21,077 bases of DNA from positions 1 through 21,077 of IMG/VR virus record IMGVR_UViG_3300031703_000716. One strand, written 5' to 3'. This document shows positions 1-7,736 of this stretch, piece by piece. The DNA comes from a virus. The notes below the pieces were generated by a model. The model was not told the DNA's origin, did not search any database, and worked only from the letters and a program-made list of their open reading frames with translations. How positions within the stretch are numbered: position 1 is the stretch's first letter; the number at the start of each line of letters is the position of its first letter. Both the position numbers and the translations under genes were made by a program.

Positions 1-1338
1 TCTAAGAAACCAGTTGATGAAATCAATAAACAAATTGTAAAACTTGCACCACACATTTGGAATTTAAAAATTATTGGTGGTGAACCACTTGTTATGAAGA
101 AACATTATGAATTATTAGATATGTTAATAGAGTCAGGTGAATCTAAATTCATGCAAATAAAATATCAAACAAATGGAACTGTAACTAAAGCTGGTAAGCA
201 TAACATCTTTGACTACATACCACATTTTAAAAGCTTTCTAATAACTGTATCAATTGATGGAGTTGATCAGTACAATGATTATATTAGAAGAAGATCTAGT
301 TACAACGAGATTGTAAAAAACATAAAAATGTTAAACAAACATAAGAATGTTGATATTGAATTAAATTCTGTAGTTACATTCTTTAGTGTATTGCATTTAT
401 ATAAGCTGAACAAGTTAAGTGTGAACAACACACTCTTTAACCACAACTGGTGGCGGATAGATATGCCAGCTCAAATGAAAGCAAATAACCTTCCTGATAA
501 TATAAAGGATATATTAATTCCTATATATGAAGACATTCCACACCTTAAAGAGATTGCCACCCTTCTGAGAATGCCTCCTGAACCAGACTTTAATGCTGTA
601 GAATTATACAAATATTGTCAAGCTATGGATGCATCTTATAAAGGAACTCAGTGGGAAATGGATGTATTAGATGTATTCCCAGAACTTATACCACACTACG
701 AGAGTACTCGGCCTAAAGAATCTTATTGTGTAGAATTACCAGAGATTAAAGGAGTAGTAGAATCAGTGAAGAATACTGATTGGTATTTAAATATTTTAAC
801 AGAAAAGCCAGTAGGAGAATTATGGTTCGAAGGTATTACACATCATAGGATACCAGCAGATCATCCAGTGTATAACATACTTAATAAACAGTTAATGCAT
901 GGTAGTGATACTCAAACTGTAATGACTGGAATACAAGACCCAGATAACCTACCAAAAGCTGAGGTACGTGCTTACTTAAGTGTTCAATCAGCTGGCGTAG
1001 ACTTTATACCACATACAGATACTGGATTTCATATGATCTTTCCATTTGAATTAGGGAAAGACTATGCGCTACAATACTTAAGTAATTATAATAGAGATGA
1101 AAAGGATGAAAGTAGAGTTGTGTACGAGCATAAATACAGATGTGACAAAGATAATAATGTAATAGGTATTCTACATAATGGACCAAACCATGTACATACG
1201 GTAAGGTGGAATGAACCAAAGGATAAATATTGGGTTCAAATAATATTCAATCCTTTAAATGATGATTGGGATACACTATTAGAAGAGATGGAAAATTTAA
1301 ATTTATTTAACCTAGGAGAAGATGCATGGATCAATTAA
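1..1338 (+). CDS. Radical SAM protein (5'-truncated) fused to a C-terminal 2OG-dioxygenase-like domain
   Basis: The frame is open from base 1, so the gene starts before the window; the ATG at 94 is internal, because the residues around it (GGEPLVMKKHYELL) are conserved in two paralogues downstream. The 445 residues visible begin just before the rSAM GGE motif (bases 76-84). The CX3CX2C cluster motif must lie upstream. Residues to about 240 match the genes at 2657 and 4360, including KYQTN, SIDG, DYIRRRS and YKGTxWEM. The last 200 residues are absent from those paralogues and look like a double-stranded beta-helix oxygenase of the Asp/Asn beta-hydroxylase type: H-T-D (His338, Asp340, window-frame numbering), then HVHTVRWN with distal His397/His399, then a hydrophobic strand. 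A 2-oxoglutarate-binding Arg after the distal His is not obvious. The rSAM call is firm; the oxygenase call is moderate. The substrate is unknown. Confidence 0.8.
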   Translation, partial: SKKPVDEINKQIVKLAPHIWNLKIIGGEPLVMKKHYELLDMLIESGESKFMQIKYQTNGTVTKAGKHNIFDYIPHFKSFLITVSIDGVDQYNDYIRRRSSYNEIVKNIKMLNKHKNVDIELNSVVTFFSVLHLYKLNKLSVNNTLFNHNWWRIDMPAQMKANNLPDNIKDILIPIYEDIPHLKEIATLLRMPPEPDFNAVELYKYCQAMDASYKGTQWEMDVLDVFPELIPHYESTRPKESYCVELPEIKGVVESVKNTDWYLNILTEKPVGELWFEGITHHRIPADHPVYNILNKQLMHGSDTQTVMTGIQDPDNLPKAEVRAYLSVQSAGVDFIPHTDTGFHMIFPFELGKDYALQYLSNYNRDEKDESRVVYEHKYRCDKDNNVIGILHNGPNHVHTVRWNEPKDKYWVQIIFNPLNDDWDTLLEEMENLNLFNLGEDAWIN

Positions 1339-2024
1339 CAGAATTAAGTAAAAGAAGACACATCATGACGTTCTCTGATGTAGCTCCTGCAAAGAAGCTT
1401 ATTGAAGAACTATTATGGAAGGCATGGAAGGTTACACCTTCAAAGAATAACTTTATGCCTTATCAGGTAAACGTATTAGGCCCTGACAAACAAGCTGAAA
1501 AAGTATCAGTATGGAACAAATCAAAAAAGAATAAAAAGAAAACTAATGAAACAATGATACCCGGCTCTGAGTTTAATGAGTTTAAAGAGTGGGATGATCA
1601 AGACGGTACAAACATATACTTTGATCATCTAACATCTGCACCGTATCTTTTAGTTATCACTCAAAGAGTTGAGATGGGTAATGCTATGTATCAGAAAAAT
1701 GTAAAAGAAGGTGACTATTATGAACAGATGCATGCAGATGCTTTGCCATCAATAGCAAGAGGTACTTCTATAGAGGTAGGTATGTTTGCAGCTAACCTAA
1801 CTGCATTCGCTATTGAGGCAGGAATAGATGCTTCAACTATACTTTGCTTCCCAGCTGATATAGAAGAATGGACTGACTTACCATGGGTAGAGCATGATGT
1901 ACTATTGCTTATGAGTCTTGGAAACTGTAAAGAATCTAGAAGAGAATTTATGGCAAGAACTAACCAAGTGTTGCATAAAGAAGATCTAAAACCAGAGCCA
2001 GAGAGCGTAATAAACTGGGTATAA
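1326..2024 (+). CDS. Nitroreductase-family flavoprotein
   Basis: This 232-residue protein has the family landmarks in order. RRHIMTF (residues 10-16) matches the FMN-phosphate-binding RRSxRxF. PSKNNFMPYQVNVL (about 38-51) matches PSxxNxQPWxFxVV. A later helix, GMFAANLTAFAIEAG, matches the NLxLAAxxLG segment. Family members are FMN-dependent NAD(P)H oxidoreductases that reduce nitro groups, quinones or enones, and some oxidise azolines in peptide biosynthesis. A Lys-rich insert (about residues 63-72) is unusual. The ATG overlaps the preceding rSAM gene by 13 bp and has a strong Shine-Dalgarno, AGGAG at 1314-1318, 7 nt upstream. The gene next to an rSAM gene suggests a joint redox step, but the substrate cannot be read. 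A second, more divergent nitroreductase-like gene lies at 5795. Confidence 0.72.
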   Translation: MDQLTELSKRRHIMTFSDVAPAKKLIEELLWKAWKVTPSKNNFMPYQVNVLGPDKQAEKVSVWNKSKKNKKKTNETMIPGSEFNEFKEWDDQDGTNIYFDHLTSAPYLLVITQRVEMGNAMYQKNVKEGDYYEQMHADALPSIARGTSIEVGMFAANLTAFAIEAGIDASTILCFPADIEEWTDLPWVEHDVLLLMSLGNCKESRREFMARTNQVLHKEDLKPEPESVINWV

Positions 2025-2027
2025 AGA

Positions 2028-2056
2028 TGTACAAATAAACTAAACTATGATATAAT
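2028..2056 (+). promoter_or_regulatory. Candidate sigma-70-like promoter with extended -10
   Basis: TGTACA (2028-2033, four of six matches to TTGACA) is followed by a 17-bp spacer and a perfect TATAAT (2051-2056). TG at 2048-2049 gives the TGn extended -10. It lies in the only intergenic gap of the plus-strand operon, between stop 2024 and start 2064. Transcription would begin near 2062-2064, practically on the start codon, so the mRNA would be leaderless or nearly so. No Shine-Dalgarno is visible before 2064. It would be read by host RNA polymerase, as expected of an early or middle phage promoter. The expression class is inference. Confidence 0.5.
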
Positions 2057-2063
2057 ATACTTG

Positions 2064-2660
2064 ATGTTAAAACCTAAAACTCTTATAATGTTAATTGACT
2101 TCGAAGGCCGCCCTATAATGGGTGATGAGATGACCAACGAACTTCGCTATTCATACTTAAAAGGATTACTCTTTAATGGAGTTGATGATCCAATCTATGA
2201 TCTACTTATAGTATCTGATCAAACTGATAAGCACACCAAAATGAATGAGTTAAAAAAGATGTCTGATTTGGAAGGCAAACACCAATGGTTAAATATTGAT
2301 CCTGATGACGGAACAGGTGTTGAAGACATTATAAATATGGTTAGCATGTTTGGTTATGAAATTCAAAATGTTGTTGTAGGTGGTTGTAATACTGTTGGTT
2401 GTATTTTTAATTCAACACCTTACTCATCATGCGCGTGGGCTAAGAGAGGATTTCCTGTACAGATATTTCTTCCTATGTGTGCTGATTATCAAATGAGTGG
2501 TTTAAATCAAATCGAACAAAATATGATGGCGTTTTCAGATTTATATAATGCAATTAAAAAGAATGATGTAGTTAATGAGGTTGATCCTATAAGTAGGCTA
2601 TCAGCTATATGGCTAGATCCTGAATTAAAATATGAAACTATTAGAGGAATTGGCGAATGA
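2064..2660 (+). CDS. Isochorismatase-like cysteine hydrolase
   Basis: This 198-residue protein shows LIMLIDFEG near the N-terminus, with Asp12 where the family has its catalytic Asp (IDxQ). At residues 107-113 it has GCNTVGC, then IFNST and A-W-A-K-R-G. This follows the isochorismatase-superfamily pattern GxxTxxCVxxTxxxAxxxG, so Cys113 would be the nucleophile. The catalytic Lys that normally lies between Asp and Cys is not obvious, and the N-terminal half fits poorly. Family members hydrolyse amides, ureas, isochorismate or related compounds. The TTG at 2061 is in frame just before ATG 2064; the ATG is preferred. The gene sits directly behind the promoter-like sequence at 2028-2056 and shares an ATGA overlap with the next rSAM gene. 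The fold is fairly likely; the substrate is unknown. Confidence 0.5.
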   Translation: MLKPKTLIMLIDFEGRPIMGDEMTNELRYSYLKGLLFNGVDDPIYDLLIVSDQTDKHTKMNELKKMSDLEGKHQWLNIDPDDGTGVEDIINMVSMFGYEIQNVVVGGCNTVGCIFNSTPYSSCAWAKRGFPVQIFLPMCADYQMSGLNQIEQNMMAFSDLYNAIKKNDVVNEVDPISRLSAIWLDPELKYETIRGIGE

Positions 2661-4360
2661 GTGATCAAGAGAAACAAGAATGGAGTGAAGACCTGAAGGA
2701 TTATGTAGATGAATGGAATGAACTTCCTAAATTTATGACTAGAGGTGGTCCAGGCGATCACGAATTCGAATTGTCTTTACTAGATGGTAAAGTTGATTCA
2801 TCACAATGGTTTCAAGATCAACTCAATCCAGAGAATAGCTACAACTATAATCCAGAGGTACTTGATAAAGGTACGATCGGGCAACAAGCTAAAGATCAAG
2901 AGATATTCTTTTGTGACATTCCGTTTAATCAATTGTATGTTGAAATGGATGGATCATATGCAGCATGTTGTTTTGGTGCAAAAGCAGATGGCAGAAATGG
3001 ATTACCAAAACATACTGTAAAAGATACAACCTTACAACACTGGATGGAAGAAAGCACATATATGAATGAGATCCGTGCTGAGATGTTAGATCCTAATTCT
3101 AAATTTGAGACCACAAAGAAAACATGTAAGAGATGTATCAGTGATGAAAAACGTTATGGTAGATCTAGAAGAACAGCTTGCATGAAAATACATACTAATG
3201 AACCAGACTATTGGAAAATGATTGAACAATCAGCTCAGATGTTTAAAGCAACTGGCCAATATGTTATGGAACATAGAATGATTGAAGTTCAATTAAAGGT
3301 TTACGGTGATGAGTGTAACTTAGATTGCTATATGTGTATGCATGACAATTCTTCAATACGTCAAAAGGTTGCTAACGAAGGTGTATGGAATGATTCAATA
3401 TTTGGTAACTCAGCTTGGAAGAGAGATCAAGATATAGATGTTCAATACTTTCAACCTGATGAACAGGACATTAAGGATGGCATTAGTGTAAAGGCTAAGA
3501 TTCCATTATCAAAGAATGCTAGCTCACATTTTACTAATGGTAATATCACTGGTAATAATGTAGAGTCTATGATAGAACAAACACTTTCTATGTCGAAATA
3601 CATACGAAGCATTAAGATCATCGGTGGTGAACCACTCATTATGAAAAAACATTATGAGTTATTACAGAGATTGATAGACAAAGATGAAGCTAAACATATT
3701 ATAATCAAGTATCAAACAAACCTAACTGAAACAAAGGCTGGCAAACATAATATCTTTAACTACATACCTCACTTCAAACTTGTTTGTATGGTAGCATCTG
3801 TTGATGGTGTAGGTAAAACTATTGAATACATGAGAAGAAGAACAGATTGGAAGAAGGTTATAAAGAATACTGAGTATTGCAGAAGATATGATAATGTCAA
3901 TGTTGACTTTAATGGATTAGTTTCTTTCCTAAGTGTAATGAGATTTTATGAAGTGATTGATTTTTGTTTAGACAATCCTATCATCGATCAAATAAACTGG
4001 GCTCTATTAGAAATGCCTATACACTTGAGAGTGAATAACCTACCAGAGAAAATTAAAAAAGATTTACTTCCTAAGTATGCTGCATGGCCTGATATTCAAG
4101 CAGCGCTCTCACTGCCTAACGATCCTGGTATTGATATGCAAGAGGTATTTGACTACATGTTAGATGCTGATAAATACTATAAAGGGACTAAATGGGAAAT
4201 GAATCTATTTGAAGTATTCCCTGAGTTAGAAGAATTTTATATACCGAAGCACAAGAGAAAGTTACAAGTAGTTGAAGCTACAGAAAAAGTATATACAAAT
4301 CAAGGTGAGAGAGAATTAATTGATATGTTAACATTGGTAGAGCCTACAGAGAAATATTAG
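2657..4360 (+). CDS. Radical SAM protein with N-terminal twitch/SPASM-like domain
   Basis: The protein has 567 residues. An N-terminal Cys domain comes first: Cys86 in FFCDIPF, then a Y-V-E-M-D-G-S turn, Cys104-Cys105, and Cys157xxCys160. This is the Cys pattern of a SPASM/twitch auxiliary iron-sulfur domain, but before the rSAM core rather than after it. A conserved YGRSRR link follows, then the SAM-cluster motif Cys220-x3-Cys224-x2-Cys227 (CNLDCYMC) and GGE at 323-325. About 95 residues separate cluster and GGE, longer than in the paralogue at 4360 (about 60), so there is an insert. I recall permuted N-twitch rSAM proteins as an annotated class with no known substrate. Start: ATG overlapping the previous TGA, with AGAGGA 8 nt upstream. 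It shares MTRGGPGD and a GKVD...WF segment with the paralogue. Likely cytosolic. Confidence 0.87.
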   Translation: MSDQEKQEWSEDLKDYVDEWNELPKFMTRGGPGDHEFELSLLDGKVDSSQWFQDQLNPENSYNYNPEVLDKGTIGQQAKDQEIFFCDIPFNQLYVEMDGSYAACCFGAKADGRNGLPKHTVKDTTLQHWMEESTYMNEIRAEMLDPNSKFETTKKTCKRCISDEKRYGRSRRTACMKIHTNEPDYWKMIEQSAQMFKATGQYVMEHRMIEVQLKVYGDECNLDCYMCMHDNSSIRQKVANEGVWNDSIFGNSAWKRDQDIDVQYFQPDEQDIKDGISVKAKIPLSKNASSHFTNGNITGNNVESMIEQTLSMSKYIRSIKIIGGEPLIMKKHYELLQRLIDKDEAKHIIIKYQTNLTETKAGKHNIFNYIPHFKLVCMVASVDGVGKTIEYMRRRTDWKKVIKNTEYCRRYDNVNVDFNGLVSFLSVMRFYEVIDFCLDNPIIDQINWALLEMPIHLRVNNLPEKIKKDLLPKYAAWPDIQAALSLPNDPGIDMQEVFDYMLDADKYYKGTKWEMNLFEVFPELEEFYIPKHKRKLQVVEATEKVYTNQGERELIDMLTLVEPTEKY

Positions 4361-5823
4361 TGAGCAAGAAATTAGATAATCATATGACTAAAGGCGGACC
4401 TGGAGATAAATTCTTAGGTAAAGGCAAAGTAGACACTACTAAATGGTTTGAGAATGTTCCTAACTTAGATAATCAAGTTAAGAATGAAGAGATATGGTTT
4501 TGCCCTGCACCGTTCTCATTAGCGTATACTAGTACACTAGGAGAACTCTTACCGTGTTCATGGGCTCAAGAACAAGTTGGACCTAACATTAAAAACACTA
4601 AGTTGATGGAGTACTTTCTCAGAGATAAAAGATTAAATGAATTACGTACTGAGATGACTACTGTTGGTTCTGATCTTAAGCAAGCAAGTCATACATGTTA
4701 TAATTGTAGACACCAAGAAGAAGAGTATGGAAGATCTAGACGACAGGCTTCTTTAAAGATTCAAACTAATGATCATATTCTTTGGCCACGGATACGTAGA
4801 ACTGTAGATGAATTTAGAAAGAATGGCGTTGTTCATTTAGAAGATAGAATATTTGAAGTACAAGTAAAGGTGTTTGGCAATCAATGTAACTTAGATTGTT
4901 ATATGTGTATACCATATGATTCTAGTACACGTCTTACTACAATGCATTCAGATTATCTTAAAGAAGAAAACGTTTTCTCAGATTATTCTAAACAACATAT
5001 ACCTACGCCTAAAGCTGATACTATTGATAAGGTTATAAATCAAATTGCTGATATGGCTCCATACATATATAATCTAAAACTAATTGGTGGTGAACCTTTA
5101 GTCATGAAAAAGTTTTATAAACTATTGGAAGCAGTTGTTGAAACAGGCCATGCTAAAGAGATCATGCTTAAGTACCAAACGAATATGTCTGTACTAGAGT
5201 TTGAAAAAATAAAGATATCAACGTTTATTCCTCACTTTCATCAATTCGAATTCACGGTATCATTAGATGGAATAGAAAGAGAAAATGATTATATAAGACG
5301 TAGATCTAACTGGGATAACATTGTACGAAATATGAGACATGTTAGTATATATCCAAATGTAACAATAAATATAAATGGAACTATATCATTTTTGTCAGTA
5401 CTTCGTTTTCATAGATTAATAGAATGGGCTAAAGATAACGGTGATATGATAAAGCAAATCAATTGGTCAAACATTAGAGGCCCAGCTAAAATATGTGCTA
5501 ATGTATTACCACAGAAACTTAAAGATAAACTTATTCCGTTGTATGAAGGTTTTCCTGATATACAGAATGTATTGAGAGAATCTAATCATGGCCTTGGTCA
5601 TCAAGACGCGTTAGATTACCTATTAATGGTTGATGAAAAATACAGAGGAACAGCATGGGCAATGGGTCTATTTGATATATACCCGGAACTGAAAGAGTTC
5701 CACGAACCAAAAGAAATAAAGAGAGATTCAAACTTTGAGAACGATATACAAGTAGTGAATCTAAATTTAAACTCAGATAAAAGGAGACAAAAACGTGAAC
5801 AATACGATCAAGCAAGCGGTTGA
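4360..5823 (+). CDS. Radical SAM protein with N-terminal twitch/SPASM-like domain (paralogue)
   Basis: This 487-residue protein is a paralogue of the gene just upstream, with the same order of parts. The auxiliary cluster ligands are Cys48 (WFCPAPF), Cys66 (LPCSW) and Cys113xxCys116. Next come the YGRSRR link, the rSAM motif Cys176-x3-Cys180-x2-Cys183 (CNLDCYMC), GGE at 243-245, and the shared KYQTN, SLDG, DYIRRRS and RGTAWAM segments. It has one Cys where the upstream copy has a Cys pair, and lacks that copy's insert between cluster and GGE. The C-terminal 40 residues are charged and not conserved. GTG 4360 overlaps the preceding TAG by one base and has only a weak ribosome-binding site. ATG 4384 would begin at the conserved MTKGGPGD and is a possible alternative start. 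Two adjacent copies suggest sequential or paired reactions; this is inference. Confidence 0.85.
   Translation: MSKKLDNHMTKGGPGDKFLGKGKVDTTKWFENVPNLDNQVKNEEIWFCPAPFSLAYTSTLGELLPCSWAQEQVGPNIKNTKLMEYFLRDKRLNELRTEMTTVGSDLKQASHTCYNCRHQEEEYGRSRRQASLKIQTNDHILWPRIRRTVDEFRKNGVVHLEDRIFEVQVKVFGNQCNLDCYMCIPYDSSTRLTTMHSDYLKEENVFSDYSKQHIPTPKADTIDKVINQIADMAPYIYNLKLIGGEPLVMKKFYKLLEAVVETGHAKEIMLKYQTNMSVLEFEKIKISTFIPHFHQFEFTVSLDGIERENDYIRRRSNWDNIVRNMRHVSIYPNVTININGTISFLSVLRFHRLIEWAKDNGDMIKQINWSNIRGPAKICANVLPQKLKDKLIPLYEGFPDIQNVLRESNHGLGHQDALDYLLMVDEKYRGTAWAMGLFDIYPELKEFHEPKEIKRDSNFENDIQVVNLNLNSDKRRQKREQYDQASG
5781..5786 (+). promoter_or_regulatory. Strong Shine-Dalgarno deciding the GTG start at 5795
   Basis: AAGGAG lies 8 nt before GTG 5795, inside the coding end of the rSAM gene. 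It is among the best Shine-Dalgarno sites on this strand and supports a GTG start that overlaps the preceding gene by 29 bp. The next in-frame ATG is 32 codons further in and would cut into the conserved fold. Confidence 0.7.
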
Positions 5824-6568
5824 TTCAACTAAAAAAGCACAAAGGAATTGGGATCTATCAAAAGAAATTCCTCAAGAAGACTTAGACACAATGATATACG
5901 CAGCGCAGAAGAGTCCAAAGAAACAAATGGAAACACATTTTTCTTTACATGTGTATACAGATCCAGCAACAATTAGAGCGATATATGATAACACTAAAAA
6001 GTTTTCTATATATCCTGTAGACACACCTGATGTACCTGAAGGAGAGTGGACTCCACCTGAAGGCATGTTTGAAGATGTCGATGGAAGATTTTATCAAGAC
6101 GATCATTTCTCTGTAAAGAATTCTCAGATTTTAGCTAATGCTATGTTTGTTTATTGTGAAGATAGACGTACAGTAAGAGGTGGCACACACTTCATGGCTA
6201 AAAAAGAAGGAGCATCACCGAATGTACTATCAATATATGAAGAGCAAATAGATTTTTCAATTGGTATTTCAGTTGGTCAACTATTATTATCATCAGCAAT
6301 GATGGGATATAAAACAGGTATATGTTCAGCACTCGACTCTGATATGATATCAGATATATTACCGAAAGATCCAGATGGTGACCATCAAAATCCTAAGCTT
6401 ATCATTGGTGTAGGATATGAGAATGAAGGTGTTGATAGAACTTTACATCAGGAAACTATGAACAAAGATCTACCTGAAGATAGACGTCAAGGTGATGACG
6501 ATGCACTATTTAAATTCCCTACATTTACCGGAGTAACAGACGTATATATAAATGGAGAGAAGCAGTGA
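5795..6568 (+). CDS. Divergent nitroreductase-fold protein
   Basis: The 257 residues follow the nitroreductase layout loosely. The N-terminal stretch has IPQEDLDTMIYAAQKSPKKQ, corresponding to the IPxExIxxIxxAAxxAPSxxN segment, then a short beta strand. In the middle, FSIGISVGQLLLSSAMMGYK matches the xxxxxQNLLLAAxxLG helix, followed by KTGICSA and a C-terminal IIGVGYEN strand (family: xxxIGYP). The usual RRSxRxF is degraded to QRNWDL, and the Asn of PSxxN is missing. FMN binding may therefore be altered, or the protein may be an accessory or cyclase-like relative; nitroreductase-fold proteins without redox activity are known. It follows an rSAM gene, as the nitroreductase at 1326 does, so the rSAM-nitroreductase pairing occurs twice. 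GTG start with strong AAGGAG. Confidence 0.6.
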   Translation: MNNTIKQAVDSTKKAQRNWDLSKEIPQEDLDTMIYAAQKSPKKQMETHFSLHVYTDPATIRAIYDNTKKFSIYPVDTPDVPEGEWTPPEGMFEDVDGRFYQDDHFSVKNSQILANAMFVYCEDRRTVRGGTHFMAKKEGASPNVLSIYEEQIDFSIGISVGQLLLSSAMMGYKTGICSALDSDMISDILPKDPDGDHQNPKLIIGVGYENEGVDRTLHQETMNKDLPEDRRQGDDDALFKFPTFTGVTDVYINGEKQ

Positions 6569-6960
6569 GTTCAAGCGAGGCAGCAATGAATAAACAGAAA
6601 GAAGATCAGGAACAAGAATTAACTATAGGTGAATTTAAACTAGAGATTAAACCAAGGTGTTTAACCTTTGAGCCGAAGAGTTATCATAAACCTGCTGCCT
6701 ACACTTCAGATGGATTTATGGTTCCATGCTGTTGGCTAGACGATCCAAAGAATGACTTTGGTGTAGAATACTTTGGATTAAAAGATGAACATCTTCGTGT
6801 AAAGAATGTTGAATCGATAGGTGACATATTTAGATCTGAAGAATGGAATCATTTCTTTGATACACTACTTAATAATCAAGGTCAAGCAATGAGACACTGT
6901 AAATACAAATGTGGTAATCTAAAGAAAGATAATAACTTATATATGGAATCTACAATATAA
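6565..6960 (+). CDS. Stand-alone twitch/SPASM-like iron-sulfur domain protein
   Basis: This 131-residue protein has the Cys pattern of the N-terminal domains of the rSAM proteins at 2657 and 4360. Cys32 is followed by A-Y-T-S-D-G-F, then the pair Cys55-Cys56 in VPCCW, then a GDIFRSEEW segment typical of SPASM-like domains, and finally Cys112-x3-Cys116. It has no SAM-cluster motif, so it cannot be an rSAM enzyme alone. The rSAM core is the next gene, joined by TAATG. Together the two equal one split N-twitch rSAM protein, so this one probably binds an auxiliary cluster and partners the next protein (inference). The final Cys spacing is CX3C, not the CX2C of the fused paralogues. GTG 6565 has GGAG about 7 nt upstream; ATG 6586 is an alternative start. 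Confidence 0.65.
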   Translation: MSSSEAAMNKQKEDQEQELTIGEFKLEIKPRCLTFEPKSYHKPAAYTSDGFMVPCCWLDDPKNDFGVEYFGLKDEHLRVKNVESIGDIFRSEEWNHFFDTLLNNQGQAMRHCKYKCGNLKKDNNLYMESTI

Positions 6961-7736
6961 TGAGATTTACAGAACTACAACCTACTGAGCGTGTAGCTGA
7001 TTGGTATACAAAGAATGAAGTATGGGGATCACCTAATATTGATTCATCACATAGGTGTATTTTAAGATGTCCACAATGCCTTCGTCAAAAGAAAGAAGGT
7101 ATCCCTAGAATAAAGAAAGCATATGATCTAGCACCACCTGAGTTTCAAAAGCTGATAGATTACTATGAACATTGTATTACATTCTGTGGACAGATATCAG
7201 ATCCAATATATAACCCAAACTTTTTAGAATTCTTAAAGATGATAGACGGTACTGGAAGAGGTGTAAGAATTGCTACATGTGGTCAATCAGTTAAAGGTCG
7301 TCATACACGTGAGTGGTGGGAAGAAGCATTCACCTATGGTATGAATGAGAATGCATGGTACTTTGGCGTTGATGGCATAGATGAAAAGAGTGAGCTGTAT
7401 CGTATTGGTTCTAACTTTAAAGATGTATGGGAGACAATGCGATTAGGCAAATCAATGGGTGTTGCTATTGTTTGGCAGTTTATTATATTCGGTTACAATG
7501 AACATGAGATAGAAATTGCAAAGCAAATGGCAAAGGATGAAGGCTTTACATTATTGTTAGTTAAAACAAACAGAGGTTTTGATCCTCAATCAAGAAATAT
7601 TAAAGATAATATGAAAGAGATCTATGCTAACTTTCCTAGACCTGATGTAAAGAATACAGTGAAGAAGATTAAAAATGAAGAATACTTTAACGTCACTAGA
7701 GAATTAGAGACGTGGAGAAACACTAGGAATACATAA
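6960..7736 (+). CDS. Radical SAM core protein, partner of the preceding twitch gene
   Basis: This 258-residue protein has an early SAM-cluster motif, Cys33-x3-Cys37-x2-Cys40 (CILRCPQC). The GGE motif is replaced by FCGQISDPIYNP (from about residue 75), a variant in which CG-x-x-S/G-D/E-P occupies the SAM-binding loop. Later segments (FGVDGIDE, FIIFGYNEHE) fit successive strands of the partial TIM barrel. It has no C-terminal SPASM Cys set, consistent with its cluster domain being supplied by the 131-residue protein upstream. It is unlike the three long rSAM paralogues outside the Cys motif, so it was probably recruited separately. It is not QueE-like, although a QueC-like gene follows. The ATG overlaps the TAA of the upstream gene, and the stop overlaps the next ATG. 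The reaction is unknown. Confidence 0.83.
   Translation: MRFTELQPTERVADWYTKNEVWGSPNIDSSHRCILRCPQCLRQKKEGIPRIKKAYDLAPPEFQKLIDYYEHCITFCGQISDPIYNPNFLEFLKMIDGTGRGVRIATCGQSVKGRHTREWWEEAFTYGMNENAWYFGVDGIDEKSELYRIGSNFKDVWETMRLGKSMGVAIVWQFIIFGYNEHEIEIAKQMAKDEGFTLLLVKTNRGFDPQSRNIKDNMKEIYANFPRPDVKNTVKKIKNEEYFNVTRELETWRNTRNT

Noticed and set aside
94-96. ATG as the start of the first rSAM gene
   Set aside because: The frame is open to base 1, and the residues before this Met, including GGE, are conserved in the paralogues at 2657 and 4360.
6565-7736. A single rSAM gene broken by a frameshift
   Set aside because: Each part has its own start codon, and they meet in a regular TAATG overlap like their neighbours; the Cys spacing also differs from the fused paralogues.
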